A stretch of DNA of 64,000 bases, taken from the NCBI GenBank assembly GCA_023159155.1, contig JAJNNX010000014.1, positions 62,001-126,000 on the forward strand, written 5' to 3'. The position numbers and the translations under genes are program-made. Under the pieces are notes generated by a model. It worked only from the letters and a program-made list of their open reading frames with translations. It was not told where the DNA came from and searched no databases. The DNA comes from Ustulina deusta (Eukaryota; Ascomycota; Sordariomycetes; Xylariales; Xylariaceae). Numbering within the stretch: position 1 is the stretch's first letter; the number at the start of each line of letters is the position of its first letter. Below are positions 12,906 to 25,880 of this stretch, in pieces.

Positions 12906-15900
12906 TATATTTTTTTATAGTAGTTATTTTTTAGTAAGCTTATTATTTATTTGTTAGTAGTAAAATTAATTAGTTCCTAATATTTAGTTTTATTTTTAAT
13001 AAATAGTTATAAGTTGTTTAATATATAAATCCCTACTTTTATATGTCTTTTTGGTTTTTTTATTTTATATTTTGTAATTTTTTTTTTAGATATTATAAAA
13101 AATAGGCCTTTTTATTTATATAAAAGTTTAGCGTTTTAAAATTTATTATTATTTAGTAAAATATTAAACATAAAAATAAGGTTTTTTTTTTTAAAGCTAT
13201 AGGGCAGATTTTATAAGTATATTACTAATTAGCCCATTTTATAGCTTAGTATTTTTTTTAGTAATAATACGTTAGACCTTAGCTATATTTTTTTTTTTTT
13301 TTTTAAATTGTTATATTTTATATATTAAAAAAGATATATAATTAGAAATGTTTTATTAATTAATAATTTACTATATTAAAATAATATTTTTAATTAATAA
13401 AACTAATAATTAGCTATAAATTATTTTATATACGCTATAGCTATAGTATCAAGTAATAGTTCTATTAGCTTAAATTATTTTGTTAAGTTGTTTGGTTTAG
13501 TTTTTTTTTATTTTTTAAGTTATTTTTTTAAAGCTACTAATAACTATTTTATAGCCTAATTTAATAAGTTTTTAGTTTTAGAAGTAATATATTACGCTAT
13601 AAATTATTATAAATTTAAATTATATTTTAGCTATTATAACTTTTTTTTAATTTTTAGAACTATTATTATATTTAATCCTAATAGAAGTATTATACTAATA
13701 AATAATATATTGCTTAATAAATTAAACAATATTTTTAAAATTAGCTAATTAAAGTAATATTGCTTTAAAGTAAGCTAATATTTTATATTTAGCTTTAATA
13801 ATTGTTTTAAATCTGTTATTATTAAATATAAATTAAATATTAAAAATTTAGCTTATAAGTATATTTTTAGTTTTATTATAATAATATTTTTTTTTAAATT
13901 GCTTATTTTATATTTATTAATATAGCTTATAGCTTTTTAAAACATTTTTAATATTTTTATATAAGTTTTTCTAGTAGTATTAAGCAGTAATTTTATAGTA
14001 TATAAAGTTTTAGTTTTAATATTCTAGTTATATATAGCTTTTTTAAAAAAAGCATTTTTAATTATTAAAATTATTAATATAATATTAGATCTAATATAAT
14101 AGTTTTGTTTTTTTTTAAATGTAATTTTTATAAATAAAAAATTAAAAAATTTAATTTTTATAGATTTTTTTTTGTATTACTATTATAAAATAATTAAGCA
14201 AGCTCCTAGTAATAAAATATATTGCTAGCTTTTATAAATATATTAATTATTTTTGTTTTGGTTTAAAAAAAGCATTAGTATTTAAAACAATTATTAGTTT
14301 AATTATTATAATATAAAATTAAAAATTAATAAAATTTTTTATATTTTTTTTTATTAATTATTTAATTTATTTAATAGTTTTTTTAGTTTATGTAATAGTA
14401 TATTTATTACTATATGTTTTTTTTTAAAAATATAGTATAATTTAAAATTAAATATTTTAATAAAAACAACCTATTGGGTTAGAATTGCGCTAAATAATAT
14501 AAAAAATTTATTATTTAGTTAAATAATTAGTACTTTTATATTTATTTTTAAATAAAATCTGATTTTATATAAATAATTTTATAGTTAGCAAAAAGCTTTA
14601 ATAACTTTTAAGTATTTTTTTTTTATTATGTTATAATTTAATTTAGATTTTTTTTAAATTTTTAACTTATATTTAAATAAATATATTTTATTTTTAATTA
14701 GTTAATAAAATATAGCGCTTTATTTTTTTTTTAAAGCGTTGATTTTTAGTTAGATTTTTTTAGCTTTATAATCTAAAGTAATTAAACAAAAAATAATTAT
14801 TAAAGCTTATTATAATATTATTATTATTTATTTTTAATTATTTTTTTAAATAAACTTAATATTATGCTAAAAAAGTATAATTAGTAAAAATACTATTATA
14901 ATATATGCTTTTATTTATATTTAATAGTAATTATTTATTTTTAAAAAAGCTTTTATTTTTATAATATTATTATATATTGTTTATTTTAAAATTTTGTATA
15001 TTTTAGTTTTTATAAGTTTATAGCTATTAGTTTTATAAAAATATCTAATTAGTATTACTATTAGTTTGTATTATTTGTTTTTAATACTATTTGTAGTAAT
15101 ACTTATTAATTTAAAATTTAGCAAAACTATATTAATATTTTTAATATATTTAAAAATAAATTACTATATACTAGAAGTAACTTTTTAATTATTATAATAA
15201 ATAATAAGCTTTTTAATCTTTATATTATTAAAAAATAGTTTATATTTTTTAAATATAATATTATATAATATTTAGTTAACTATTTTAAAAAAATAAGCTA
15301 CTAAATTTGTTATGCTTTAAGGAAGTATTATTATTTATAAAATTTTAAGTAATATAAAAAAAGCTATTAGCGCTTAACTAAAAAAAAACAAAAATACTTA
15401 ATTATATTTAAAAAAAAATTAATTACTAATAAGATTTTATATATAATAAACTTTTTAATAAATTTATTATAGTTTTTTAATAAAAAAATATTTTAAATTA
15501 TAACTATATTTAGTTTAGTAATAGAATTAATTAGTTTAAGTTTTTTAATTTTTTTTTTTACTATAAACTATATGTTTTAATATATACTATATTTTTTTTT
15601 TAATATATTATTTATAAGTTAGGTTTTAAGTATATTTAGTATTTTTTTTTATAATAATATAAAAATAAAAATTGTTTTTGTTTGCTAAGCTTTATATAGT
15701 ATTATCTAGATTTTATATAATAATATAATTTTATTATATATTTTTTTAATTTTGCTAAAATTTTAAGCTAAAGCTATTTTATATTTATATAATATTTTAA
15801 TTAAAAGTTTTTTTTTTAATTAATAAGTTTTAATATTTTAATATTTTTTTTAATTTTTTAAAAATATTTTTTAGTTAATTAAGTTCTTTTAAGTTATATA

Positions 15901-18900
15901 ACAAAATATAAGTAAATATTTAAATAAATTTTTTCTTTTTTAGATATTTTATTTAGTTTATACTAATTATATATTTTTGCTAGAGCTTTTTTTTTTTAAT
16001 TAATTAACTTTAAAAGTATAGAACTATTATATTTTATATTATTAACTAAATAGATTTTTTTTGATTTAGGCTTATATATTATAAATATTAAATAAAAAGA
16101 AAAAAAAACATTATTTGTTTAGCTTTTAAAACTTTTACTTTTTTGCTTTTTTTATAGTTTTATAAATAATAGTTCTAAAAATTGTTAAAAATTTATTATT
16201 TAATAGAATATTTATAAAAAAAGTATTATTATCTAGCTTTAATATTTAGTTTATATAGTTTGCAAGTAGCTAATTAGTATTATAAAAATATTTTTATATA
16301 ATTTTATTATTTAGGTTTAGTACTAAGTTAAAAGTTATTTTAATAATATATAATAAAAATAAAATTTAAATATTAATTAAAGATTAATTATAACTATTTA
16401 TAGTAGTTCTTTATATATAAATAGCTATTAGTTTTTTCTAGCTCTAATTGCTAATTTGTTATAGGGGCATAATTAGATAAGCAGGGTTGCAGAAGCAATA
16501 ATACATATATTACTAAAAATAAATATAGCTATTAGAACTAAATTCTTAAAATAAAAAACATAGTTTGTAATCTTTAGGAAGTTTATTCTTAGGAATAAAA
16601 AAGTAGCTATTTTTTATTTAGAATTATATATATAAAAACAATTTATATATATTTTTTAGTAATTTATACTAGCTAAATAATAATTTTTTTATATAATTAT
16701 AGAAGTATTTCTAGTTTAATAAAATATTTATTTTAAGTTATTTAAATATTAATTATAAAAAGTTAGTTATTTTTAATATAATTTTCTATTAAAATATATA
16801 ATTAAGTACTAATATTAAAAAGTCTAATAATTAGTAAGCTTTTTAATAATTTTTTAATTTTTACTATAATTTTAAGTATAGCCTTTATATAATTTTTTAT
16901 ATTTTATAAAAATATATTTATTTAAAAAGTTTTATGGACTTTTTTTATAAATTTTTATAGCGTTATATATATATTATTGATTTCTAAAATAAGTATATCT
17001 AGTATTTGTTAATTATTTGTTTTAAATTTAGGTTTATTTAGTTAATTTAATTTGATTGTTTTTTTGTCTAATATTTATTTTATTTTAAAGGCCTATACTA
17101 TAAATAATTCTAATATATTAAAAAATAAACCTAGTAGTTTTTTTTAAGTTAACCTTATTTTAGTTTTAAATAAATTATTAATTTTATTAAAAAATATTTA
17201 ATATTTTTTTATTTCTAAAATAAATAAAAATATTTACTAATTAATACTTATATTTATTATAGCGCTAATTATTTTGTAGGGTTAAATAATATTATAAGTT
17301 TTAAATATAATATTATTTTTTTTATTTAAACGTTTTTTTTTTGCTATTATAGCTTTTATATAAGTTTATATATTAAATATACTAATAAAATCTAGAACTA
17401 TAAGCACTAATAAATTATTTAAAAAAACAACTTAATTAATTGTTTTTAGTACTATAAATTTTTGCCTATTCTAGTATTTTTGCTATTTATTATATTAGAA
17501 TTCTAAGTAGTTTTTTTTAGCTAAAATATTAAATTTTTATTGTTTTATAAAAACTAAGTTAGTTTAAAATTTTATTTTAAAGTTGGGCTAATTAGTTATA
17601 ATTAGTTATTTAAATATTAAAACAAGTAGTTAAGCTAGGTTGTTTAAAATATTTCTATTTTTATTAAGTTTTAGGTTTTATAATCAGGTTTTATTTTTAA
17701 AATTTAAATCTTTTAAAACATAATTAAATTTATATAAAGCTTTATAAGCTACTAGAACTATTAAGAAATATTTACTAAAGCAGTTGCAATAAATCTATAT
17801 TAAAACTAAAAATATAAATTTATTTTTATTTTATTTTTTTAATATTTTATTTAAGTTAACTATAAGCAAGCAAATATATTAAAGTATATATAATAAACTA
17901 ATATATTAAGCTCTAAAGTTATATTTTTTATATAAAGCTTTAAAGTTTTTTGTTTTTTTTTTAATTTATAGTTTTATTATATATAATTCCTAGTTTTGCA
18001 AAACTAGCATTTATATAAATTATTACTAGTGTTTTTAAAGTTATTTTAGTTGTTTAATTAGTTATACCCCTAAAGGTTTAATTATTATACTTAAATAATA
18101 TAAGCTCTAAATTAGCTATTTTTATATTATTGCTTGTTTTGCTAGCTGATTTTCTAGTAAAATATTTAATTAAAAAAAGCATAGTATTAATTCTAGTTAG
18201 TTAGTAATTATATTATTTTAATTATTACTTTAGTTATTTAAGTATTATAAATAAAAAGGTTTTTTATTTTAATTATTAATTGTTTAATTATTAGGTTTGT
18301 ATATATATAGACTATTAAAGGCATAATAAAAAGGGTGGTTATAAATAGCTAAATTAATTAAATAACTAGTAAAACTTAAAACAGTTATATTTATATAGCT
18401 TACTAAATAAAATAAAAAAATATATTTAGTAATAGTTTTAAATTAGTAGTATTGTTTAAAAAACTTAATATTATTATTTATAGCTAAAAAAAAGATTCTA
18501 AGTTGGCTTATTGTTTAAAAATATTTATAATATTAATATATTCTTTTTATTATAGGTTATTTTTAATAATTTTATATTTATTAAAAATATTTCTAAAATA
18601 ATTAAAAAGGATTAATTTAACTAGATTATATAAATAAAACTTTTTAAGTATTAAAAATATTTTTTAGCTAAGTTTATTAACTAAAGCTATATATTTAAAA
18701 AAAAATTAAGTATAATTTTAAAAAGTTGTTTTAGTACTTAAAAAAAATTTAATAAGTTGTTTTTTTTATAATTAAGTTTGCTTAAGATTAATTATTTTAT
18801 ATTTTTGTTTTAAATTTATAATAGTTTAATTTTAATTAATATAAAAACTAATAATATATTAAACTATATATTTTTTAATTATAGTTTTTATTTAATATAG

Positions 18901-19804
18901 TAACTAATTAATCTATTTAGTTTATAAAAATTTATATAATTTAAAAAGTTTTTTTATTTTACAAAGCTATTTAGTTATGTTTTTTTTATTAAATTAGTTC
19001 TAAAAGCAGGATATAGGATTAAAAATAAGTAAACTAATAATATATAAAATTATAGCACTTTTAAAAACTAATTATATAAATATTAAAAGTCTAGTTAGCT
19101 AATATTTATTAGTCTAATTATTAATTAATATAGTATTAAAAATAAGTATATTTATAATTGGAATATTTGGAGTAAACTTTATTAAAAAAAGCCTAAAGTT
19201 TTACAGTTGTTTTAAAATATTTGGGTTATTTATTTTAGGTTACTAATTAAAACTATTAATATATAGAAGTAACAAAAGAATAAATATTTTAAAAATAAAA
19301 CAATAATTTTTAAGTTTTAATAATATTTTTTTGTTTAATATTTTATAGTTTTTATTACTATATAAATATATATAATTAGCATAGTATTTTTATAGGTTTT
19401 TTATTAAAAACTTATATATATTTAAGTTTAATAAATATATTAGTTTTTTTAATAAAATTATAGTTAAATTTTATATTTTTTTTGCAGATCTAATAAAAGC
19501 AGTGTAGTACTATTAGTGTTTTTATAGTTAGTTATTCTAAAAATAATAATTTTATTAATACTTTATATTTATTTAATTTTTATTATAGTTAGTTTTTTAT
19601 TATTTTTATATTATATTATTAAATTATATTAAAAGTCTAGTTTTATATAAAAATTTATTAAAAAAAATATAATTAATTAATATAATTAGTGGTTAGTTTT
19701 TATATATTAGGTATATTAGCTAAAAATATTAGTTTTTAATTATAAGTCGCGTTTTAAAAAATATTAAATAATATTAATTTTTATTGTTTTACTAAAGATA
19801 TTAA

Positions 19805-20170
19805 TAAAATAAAACAGGGCTTCTAATTAGCGTATTATATACTAAAACTAATTAAACTTATTTAATTATTTTATATTAAACTATATTTTTTAACTTGCAA
19901 ATTTTTATATAGATTAAGTTAAGATCTAATATATAAATATAAATAAAAACGCAATAATTAATTAATAAAAACAAATTTTTAATTTTTATTTAGTATTTTG
20001 TATTAATTATTCATCTATTTATAACTTTATAAAAAAAAAGTTTTTTGTAGCTTTAAATAAAACGTGCGTTTTTTATATTTTTTGTTTTATAATCTCCGAG
20101 GTCTCCGAGAATGCGTTTTATTTTATAACTAAGGACCTGTTTTCTGTACGTGCGCACCAGCCCTACTGTA
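19805..20170. repeat. Right LTR of element B
   Basis: 366 bp, ending CCCTACTGTA immediately before TTAG and the resumed family A interior. The last 80 bases are GC-richer than their left counterpart, so RIP was uneven between the two LTRs. Confidence 0.85.
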
Positions 20171-23100
20171 TTAGCAAAAAAGCTAAATAAAAATATTATT
20201 ATGTTTTAAACTAAAAATAGCTAATTTTAATATATTATAAGCTAATTAAAAAAATATACTAAAAATTAATAAAAATATATTTTTATTTAATTAAAAAACT
20301 ATTTAGTAATATTATTAAAATAATTTAAATTTTATTAATAATTTATTATAATTTTAATTAAATAACTATAGCTTATAAAATATTTTAAGCTTATATATAT
20401 AAAGCTAATAAAAATATTAATAAGTTTATTTTTATATTTAATAGTTTAGTTTAAAAATATTAATTAGCCGAATTGTAATAAAAGTATAAATTATAGGACT
20501 ATTTTTATATAAACTTAAAAAAAAACCTATATAAAGTTTTTATAAATTTAGATATTTTTTATAAATTATTTATTAATAAAATTATTAAATTAATATATAA
20601 TACTAAGCAAGCTTATAAAAACTATTAATAAATTAAGTTTATTAGTTTAACTAAATAAAAATCTAATTTAAATAATTAAGTTTTTAGCAAACTAGCTTAT
20701 TAACTTTTAGCTAACTTTAAAAGTTCTAAAATATTTATTTTAAAATAGTTAAAACAAGCGTTAATTATAAAAAAAAAAAAAACTTATTAAAATAATAAGA
20801 TTTGTTTTATTTGTAATAAAAAAAAATATATATTAATTAACTGCTTTAATTAAAAATTTAAAGTTTTAAGTATTTAATTAGTAAAAAAAAGCTTTAATAA
20901 GAATAGTTTTAATAGTTTATCTAATTTAAAAAACAAATAGAACTAATAGAAGTTTTTTTATTAGTTTTTTTATTTATTTTAGCTAAAATATATAACTAAA
21001 ACAAATTAATTATTTTTAAAATATTTATTTAATTATAAATTAATAGTATTAAAATAAAAACTTTAGTTTTATATAATACTAGAGCTTATACTTTTTTAAT
21101 AATTAGTTATAAATTTATATAATAAATTAAGCAATAATTAAAAATAAAAGTAGTTTAGCTAACTAAATTTTAAAAATTTTATAATTACTAAAATAAAGTA
21201 ATTAATAAAGTTTATAAATATTTAATATATATTATAAAAATTAATAATTAATAATTTAAAAATTAAATATTTTAAATTATTAATTTTAGTTATAATATTA
21301 TTATTAGTATTAAATAATTAATAAAACAAAATATTCTAATAAAAACTTAAAAATAATAATTAATTTAATTAAATAATTTATTTTTATTAGTTTAATTTTT
21401 GCTAATAATTATAGTTAAACTTTTTAATTATAAATAATAAAATATAAACCTAAAAATATAAAAAAATATAAATTAATATAATTAAATATTAAAACAACTT
21501 TTTAAAAATAAAACAATTATTTTAGAAACAACTAAAACTAAAAAAATAAAAAAAAAACTTAGGATTTTTAAACTTAAACCAAAAAAGGTTTATATAATAA
21601 TTCTTAAAAAAAAAAAAAACTAAGCTACTATTAAAAAAATTATATAAGATTTTTAAAATTATTTTTATTAAAATAAATAAAAATAACTAGCTAAAAAAAC
21701 TTTAAAAGAACTTATTATAATTAAGTTTATAATAATTAAAAATAATTATATTAAGCTATTTAAAAAAGACTTAAAAGTAATTAATATTTTATAAAAAAAA
21801 TAGATTTAAATTAACTAAGTAATATTATAAAAAACTTTTAATAATAAACCGATTTTATTTTAAAAAAAAAAGATTTTTAATATATAAAATTAGTACAAAA
21901 CTTTTTATTTTTTTAGCTATTATACTTAAAAAGGTTCTTTTTAAAAAAAAAATTTAAAACTTTACTATTATTATAACTAGGGTTTAATATAGTACTAGAA
22001 CTTAATAATAAAAAATATACCTCTAGCTTTTATTAATATTATATATTTATATAGTTTATTTTATTTAAAAAAAGATTTATAAATAAGTTATTAATTATAA
22101 ATTTTATTAAATAAAATATAAATTTAAATATTATTTTTGTTTTGTTTATATTTAAACTTAAGTTAATTAAATATAAGTTTATAATTAATTATTAATAAAA
22201 AAATATATATTTAAAAAATCAAATTATACTAGCTCTAAATATTAATAGTACTATATTTAATTATTATAATATTATTTAATTTATTAAACTAGATATTATT
22301 AATTATAAAATTTTATTATTTTTTTTTTTAAACTTATAAAAGAATATTTTAATAAAAAGTTTTATTTTTTAGTTTAAAAATAAAACCTGCTTAGTAGTAA
22401 GCCTTTATTAATATACAAATTTAAAAAATTTTAAACAAGTTTATAAATATTTATATAAATAATATTTTAATTTATTATAAAACTAAAAAACAATACTAAA
22501 CTTATTATAAAAAAATAATCTATTGCTTATATTAAACTAAATATTAAAAAAATATTAAAAAGTTTTATTTTAATATATTTATTATTAATTATTTAAAAAT
22601 AGTTATAAAAACTAAAATAAAAATCAAAATTAATTTTATTAAAATCTAAGCGATTTTAAATTAAGATTTTAATAATTTTAAAAATACTAAATTAATCCGG
22701 TTATTTTTTAGGCTTTATAATTATATTTATATATTTATTTATTATATTAGTAAAATTATTATTTTTTTAAATCAACTACTAAAAAAAAACAAACTATTTA
22801 TAATAGGACTAGAATAAAAATAAGTTTTTAAACATATAAAACTGCTAGTTTGTAAAATATTTATTTTAGCTTTTTTTAGGCCCGGCTAACTAATATAAAT
22901 AGAAATAAATACTTTATATAATATAATGAAAAAAATTATTTAGTAATAATAAGAAAATATAACCTAAAAACCTATAAAATATTTTTTTAAAATAATAATA
23001 CTAATTAAACAAGCCTACCTAATTTAAAACTATAAATTTTTAATAATAATATAAATTTTAAAATATTACTACTTAAAGCTTTTTAAAACTAAGTTTTTTA

Positions 23101-24946
23101 TAGTAATTAATTATTAAACTTTATTATATTTTTTAAATAAACAGACTTTATTAATATAATAAATATACTAAGCTAATTTTTTATTAAATTTTAATATTAT
23201 TTTTTAATATTAACTAAAACAAAAAAATATAGTAGCTAATACTTTATTAAAAAAAATAGCTAAGCTTTTTATAATTAAAGCTAAAAAAACTAAAAAATAA
23301 ATAATAATATTAGTTCTATCTAACAAAATACTAAGTCCTATATTAACTATAGACTTTTTACTTAATACTTTTTAAAAAGCCGATCTAGTAAACCTAATTA
23401 AACAAAAAAACTAGCTATAAAAGCTAAAAAATAAAAATAAAAAGCTATATATATTTAAGGTTATTTTAAATAAAAAAAAAATTTTTTGTATAGCTTTAAT
23501 TTAAAAAATTTATATATTTTTAATTATTATATACTAAAATTAATACAAAATAATTAAAATATTAAAATAAGAATATTATTAATTTTATTTAAAATATAAT
23601 TATAAATAATATATATATAATTATTATAACTATAAAAAAAATAAAATATTACAAAATAAGATTTTTAGTTTTTTTTATTTATTATTTATATTAGTTATAA
23701 TATCGCAATATATAATAATAAATAGCAAAGATATACTATTTAATTAATAAAATTATAACTATATATAAATATTTATAAATAAGTTTAATTATTTAATTAT
23801 AACTTTATTTAGTAAAAAAATAAATATTACAAAATTACTAGCTATATAATATTATATAAATTTATATAAATTTTTTAGTATACTAAACATATAAATATTA
23901 AATAATATAGAACTATTTATTTTTAAGTTTATAATAATAATTAATAGTTTTATAAGTATTAAGCACTACTTTAGTAATATTTATTATTTTTAAATTTAAA
24001 AAACAATAAAATTAACGAATTAAAAACTAAACTAACAATTCTATTTTTATATTAATAAATATTAAAATAATTAAAATATTTATTTTTTTGTTTTAGATTT
24101 TATATATAATTCTTTATAATATTTATTAATTAATATATTACTACTAAAAATAGCAATAAAAATTAAAATATAAAACTTTTTAATAATAAATATTAATAAA
24201 ACTATTATAAATTTGAATACTAAACAATAAATGTTCGAACTAATCCGTTAAACTTAAAATATTTAAAAAATAATATATAATATAACAACTTTTATATAAA
24301 AACAATACAAGCTACAAACTAACAAAAAAAATTGTTTAATAAATTTTAAAATAAAAAATAAAATCTTTTTAAAAAAGAAAAGTTTTATAACATAAGTATT
24401 AACTATTAGATTAGATTTTTAATTAGTTAAATTTTTAAAGATTTTAAAAAAACAAAAATTTAGTTATATTTTTAATTTATTTAATTTTTATAAAATAAAA
24501 AACTTGTTTTATACTAACCAATTATAAAAAGCAAGTAATAATTTTTTATTTTAATAAATTTAATTATTATTTTTAGCTAAAAATATTAATAATAAAGCAA
24601 AATTTAAAATTAAACAAATTAAATAATTAAAAATATATAAAAAAAATAAAAAGTTATAATATTAGGTTGCTTAAAAAAGCTATAATTCTAATAATATTTA
24701 ATATATAATTTAAAATTTTAAAAATATACTAATTAAACTTAATTAATTCTATAAAACTTATAAAAAAACTTTTAAACTTTTTATAAAATTATAAAAATAA
24801 ATATATATAATAGTAGCTAACAAGTTTGCAAGCGATTATAAAAATAATAATAAAACAATATAATATAAAAAGACTATATAAACCTAATATTATTAGTAAT
24901 TTTAAATTAAAACTATATTTAAATCTTTGGTTTTAGAAAGGAGTAA

Positions 24947-25085
24947 TATAACAGTTAGTATAGTTTTAGCAAAACTTGCAAAGATTTTAGATTTATATAG
25001 CAATAAAATAGAAAGTTTATACATAAACTAACCTGATTTTATAGCTATATATATAGAGTTTATATCTATCTACTTTATAAATTCT

Positions 25086-25119
<34 letters not shown>

Positions 25120-25184
25120 CTTAGAGTCTTTGTCTATAATATTAATAAACTAGCTATAAAAGCTTTATTTGACTAATTATAACA
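24947..25184 (+). repeat. Right LTR of element A copy 2
   Basis: 238 bp. It begins TATAACAGTTAG (TG changed to TA) and ends ATAACA, followed by the AAAGT duplication. It has the longest T tract of the family, 25,087-25,117. Confidence 0.85.
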
Positions 25185-25189
25185 AAAGT

Positions 25190-25346
25190 AAGACCTTTAT
25201 ATAAAGGATTTTTATATAGTAAAAGAATTCTATATATATATACTGCTTATATAATTAAACTAATTAGTTAATTGCTAGTGTTATATAAATAGTCTTATAT
25301 ATAGTTGGCAGTAGTTTTATATATAATTAATACTATTATTATAATA
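25190..25346. repeat. Second half of the split left LTR of element C
   Basis: It aligns with 36,110-36,266 of the right LTR. The join with 6,262-6,358 restores a 254-bp LTR. Confidence 0.8.
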
Positions 25347-25694
25347 TTAGTTTTTTTTTTTTTTAACTATAGCGCATTTCTATACGATTACTAAAAAAAA
25401 ATAAAAAATTTTAGATATAAAAAAAATATAGATTATAGTATATAGCTAATCTATAGCTAATAAAATTGTTTAATAATATATTAAATTGTTATTTTTTTAA
25501 GAAGCTTTTTATAGTTTGTTTATTATATATAACTACTTTCTATATATAATTGCTTTTTATATATAATTGCTTTTTGTGCGTAACTGCTTTTTATGTGTTA
25601 TTTAGAAGTGCTTAAGATTAGATAAGGTGTAATATTTGTAGCTGTTATATATGAAACGGGCTGTTTTTATATTGCTTTTCTTTTTTTTTTTTTT

Positions 25695-25880
25695 TTTTTT
25701 TTAAGCGTATATACATATATACACATATATACATACATATATATATATATTTTAGCTATTATTTTAAAGTTATATTAATTTAGAAATAATAGTTATTATA
25801 TAATAATAGTAGTAATAATAATAATAGTAGTAGTAATACTACTATTACTACTATTACTACTACTATTACTATTATATATA
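25695..25880. repeat. Simple repeats and trinucleotide palindrome in element C
   Basis: An alternating (TA)/(CATATA) stretch at about 25,707-25,752 is followed at about 25,800-25,875 by runs of TAG/TAA triplets that turn into their own reverse complement (CTA/TTA triplets) around position 25,838. The arrangement is an inverted repeat of about 35 bases per arm with almost no loop. A second TAG/TAA run lies near 25,933-25,960. Confidence 0.7.

Larger units (their letters stand above)
7404..20170. mobile_element. LTR retrotransposon B (12.8 kb, nested in A2)
   Basis: Direct repeats at 7,404-7,769 and 19,805-20,170 are both 366 bp and align end to end with transitions only where I checked. The sequences outside join to restore the family A interior seen in copy 1. 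TTAG at 7,400-7,403 and 20,171-20,174 is a likely target duplication (4-5 bp; the exact end is ambiguous). The left LTR begins TGAAATAG and ends ATTACA. The 12-kb interior is AT-saturated with no readable frame. It is long for a fungal LTR element, so it may hide a further, more decayed insertion; I could not delimit one. Orientation is undetermined. Confidence 0.85.
6359..25184 (+). mobile_element. LTR retrotransposon A, copy 2 (interrupted by element B)
   Basis: The LTRs are 6,359-6,591 and 24,947-25,184. The element starts TGTAATAG and ends ATAACA, with the 5-bp duplication AAAGT outside. A purine run with GAAAGGAG just before the right LTR looks like a polypurine tract and fits the plus strand. 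The interior runs 6,592-7,403, is broken by element B, and resumes at 20,171 exactly where copy 1 continues (near 1,021). Zinc-knuckle and protease relics lie at 20,803-20,844 and 21,075-21,086. Copies 1 and 2 differ mostly by transitions, as expected of independent RIP. Confidence 0.88.
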
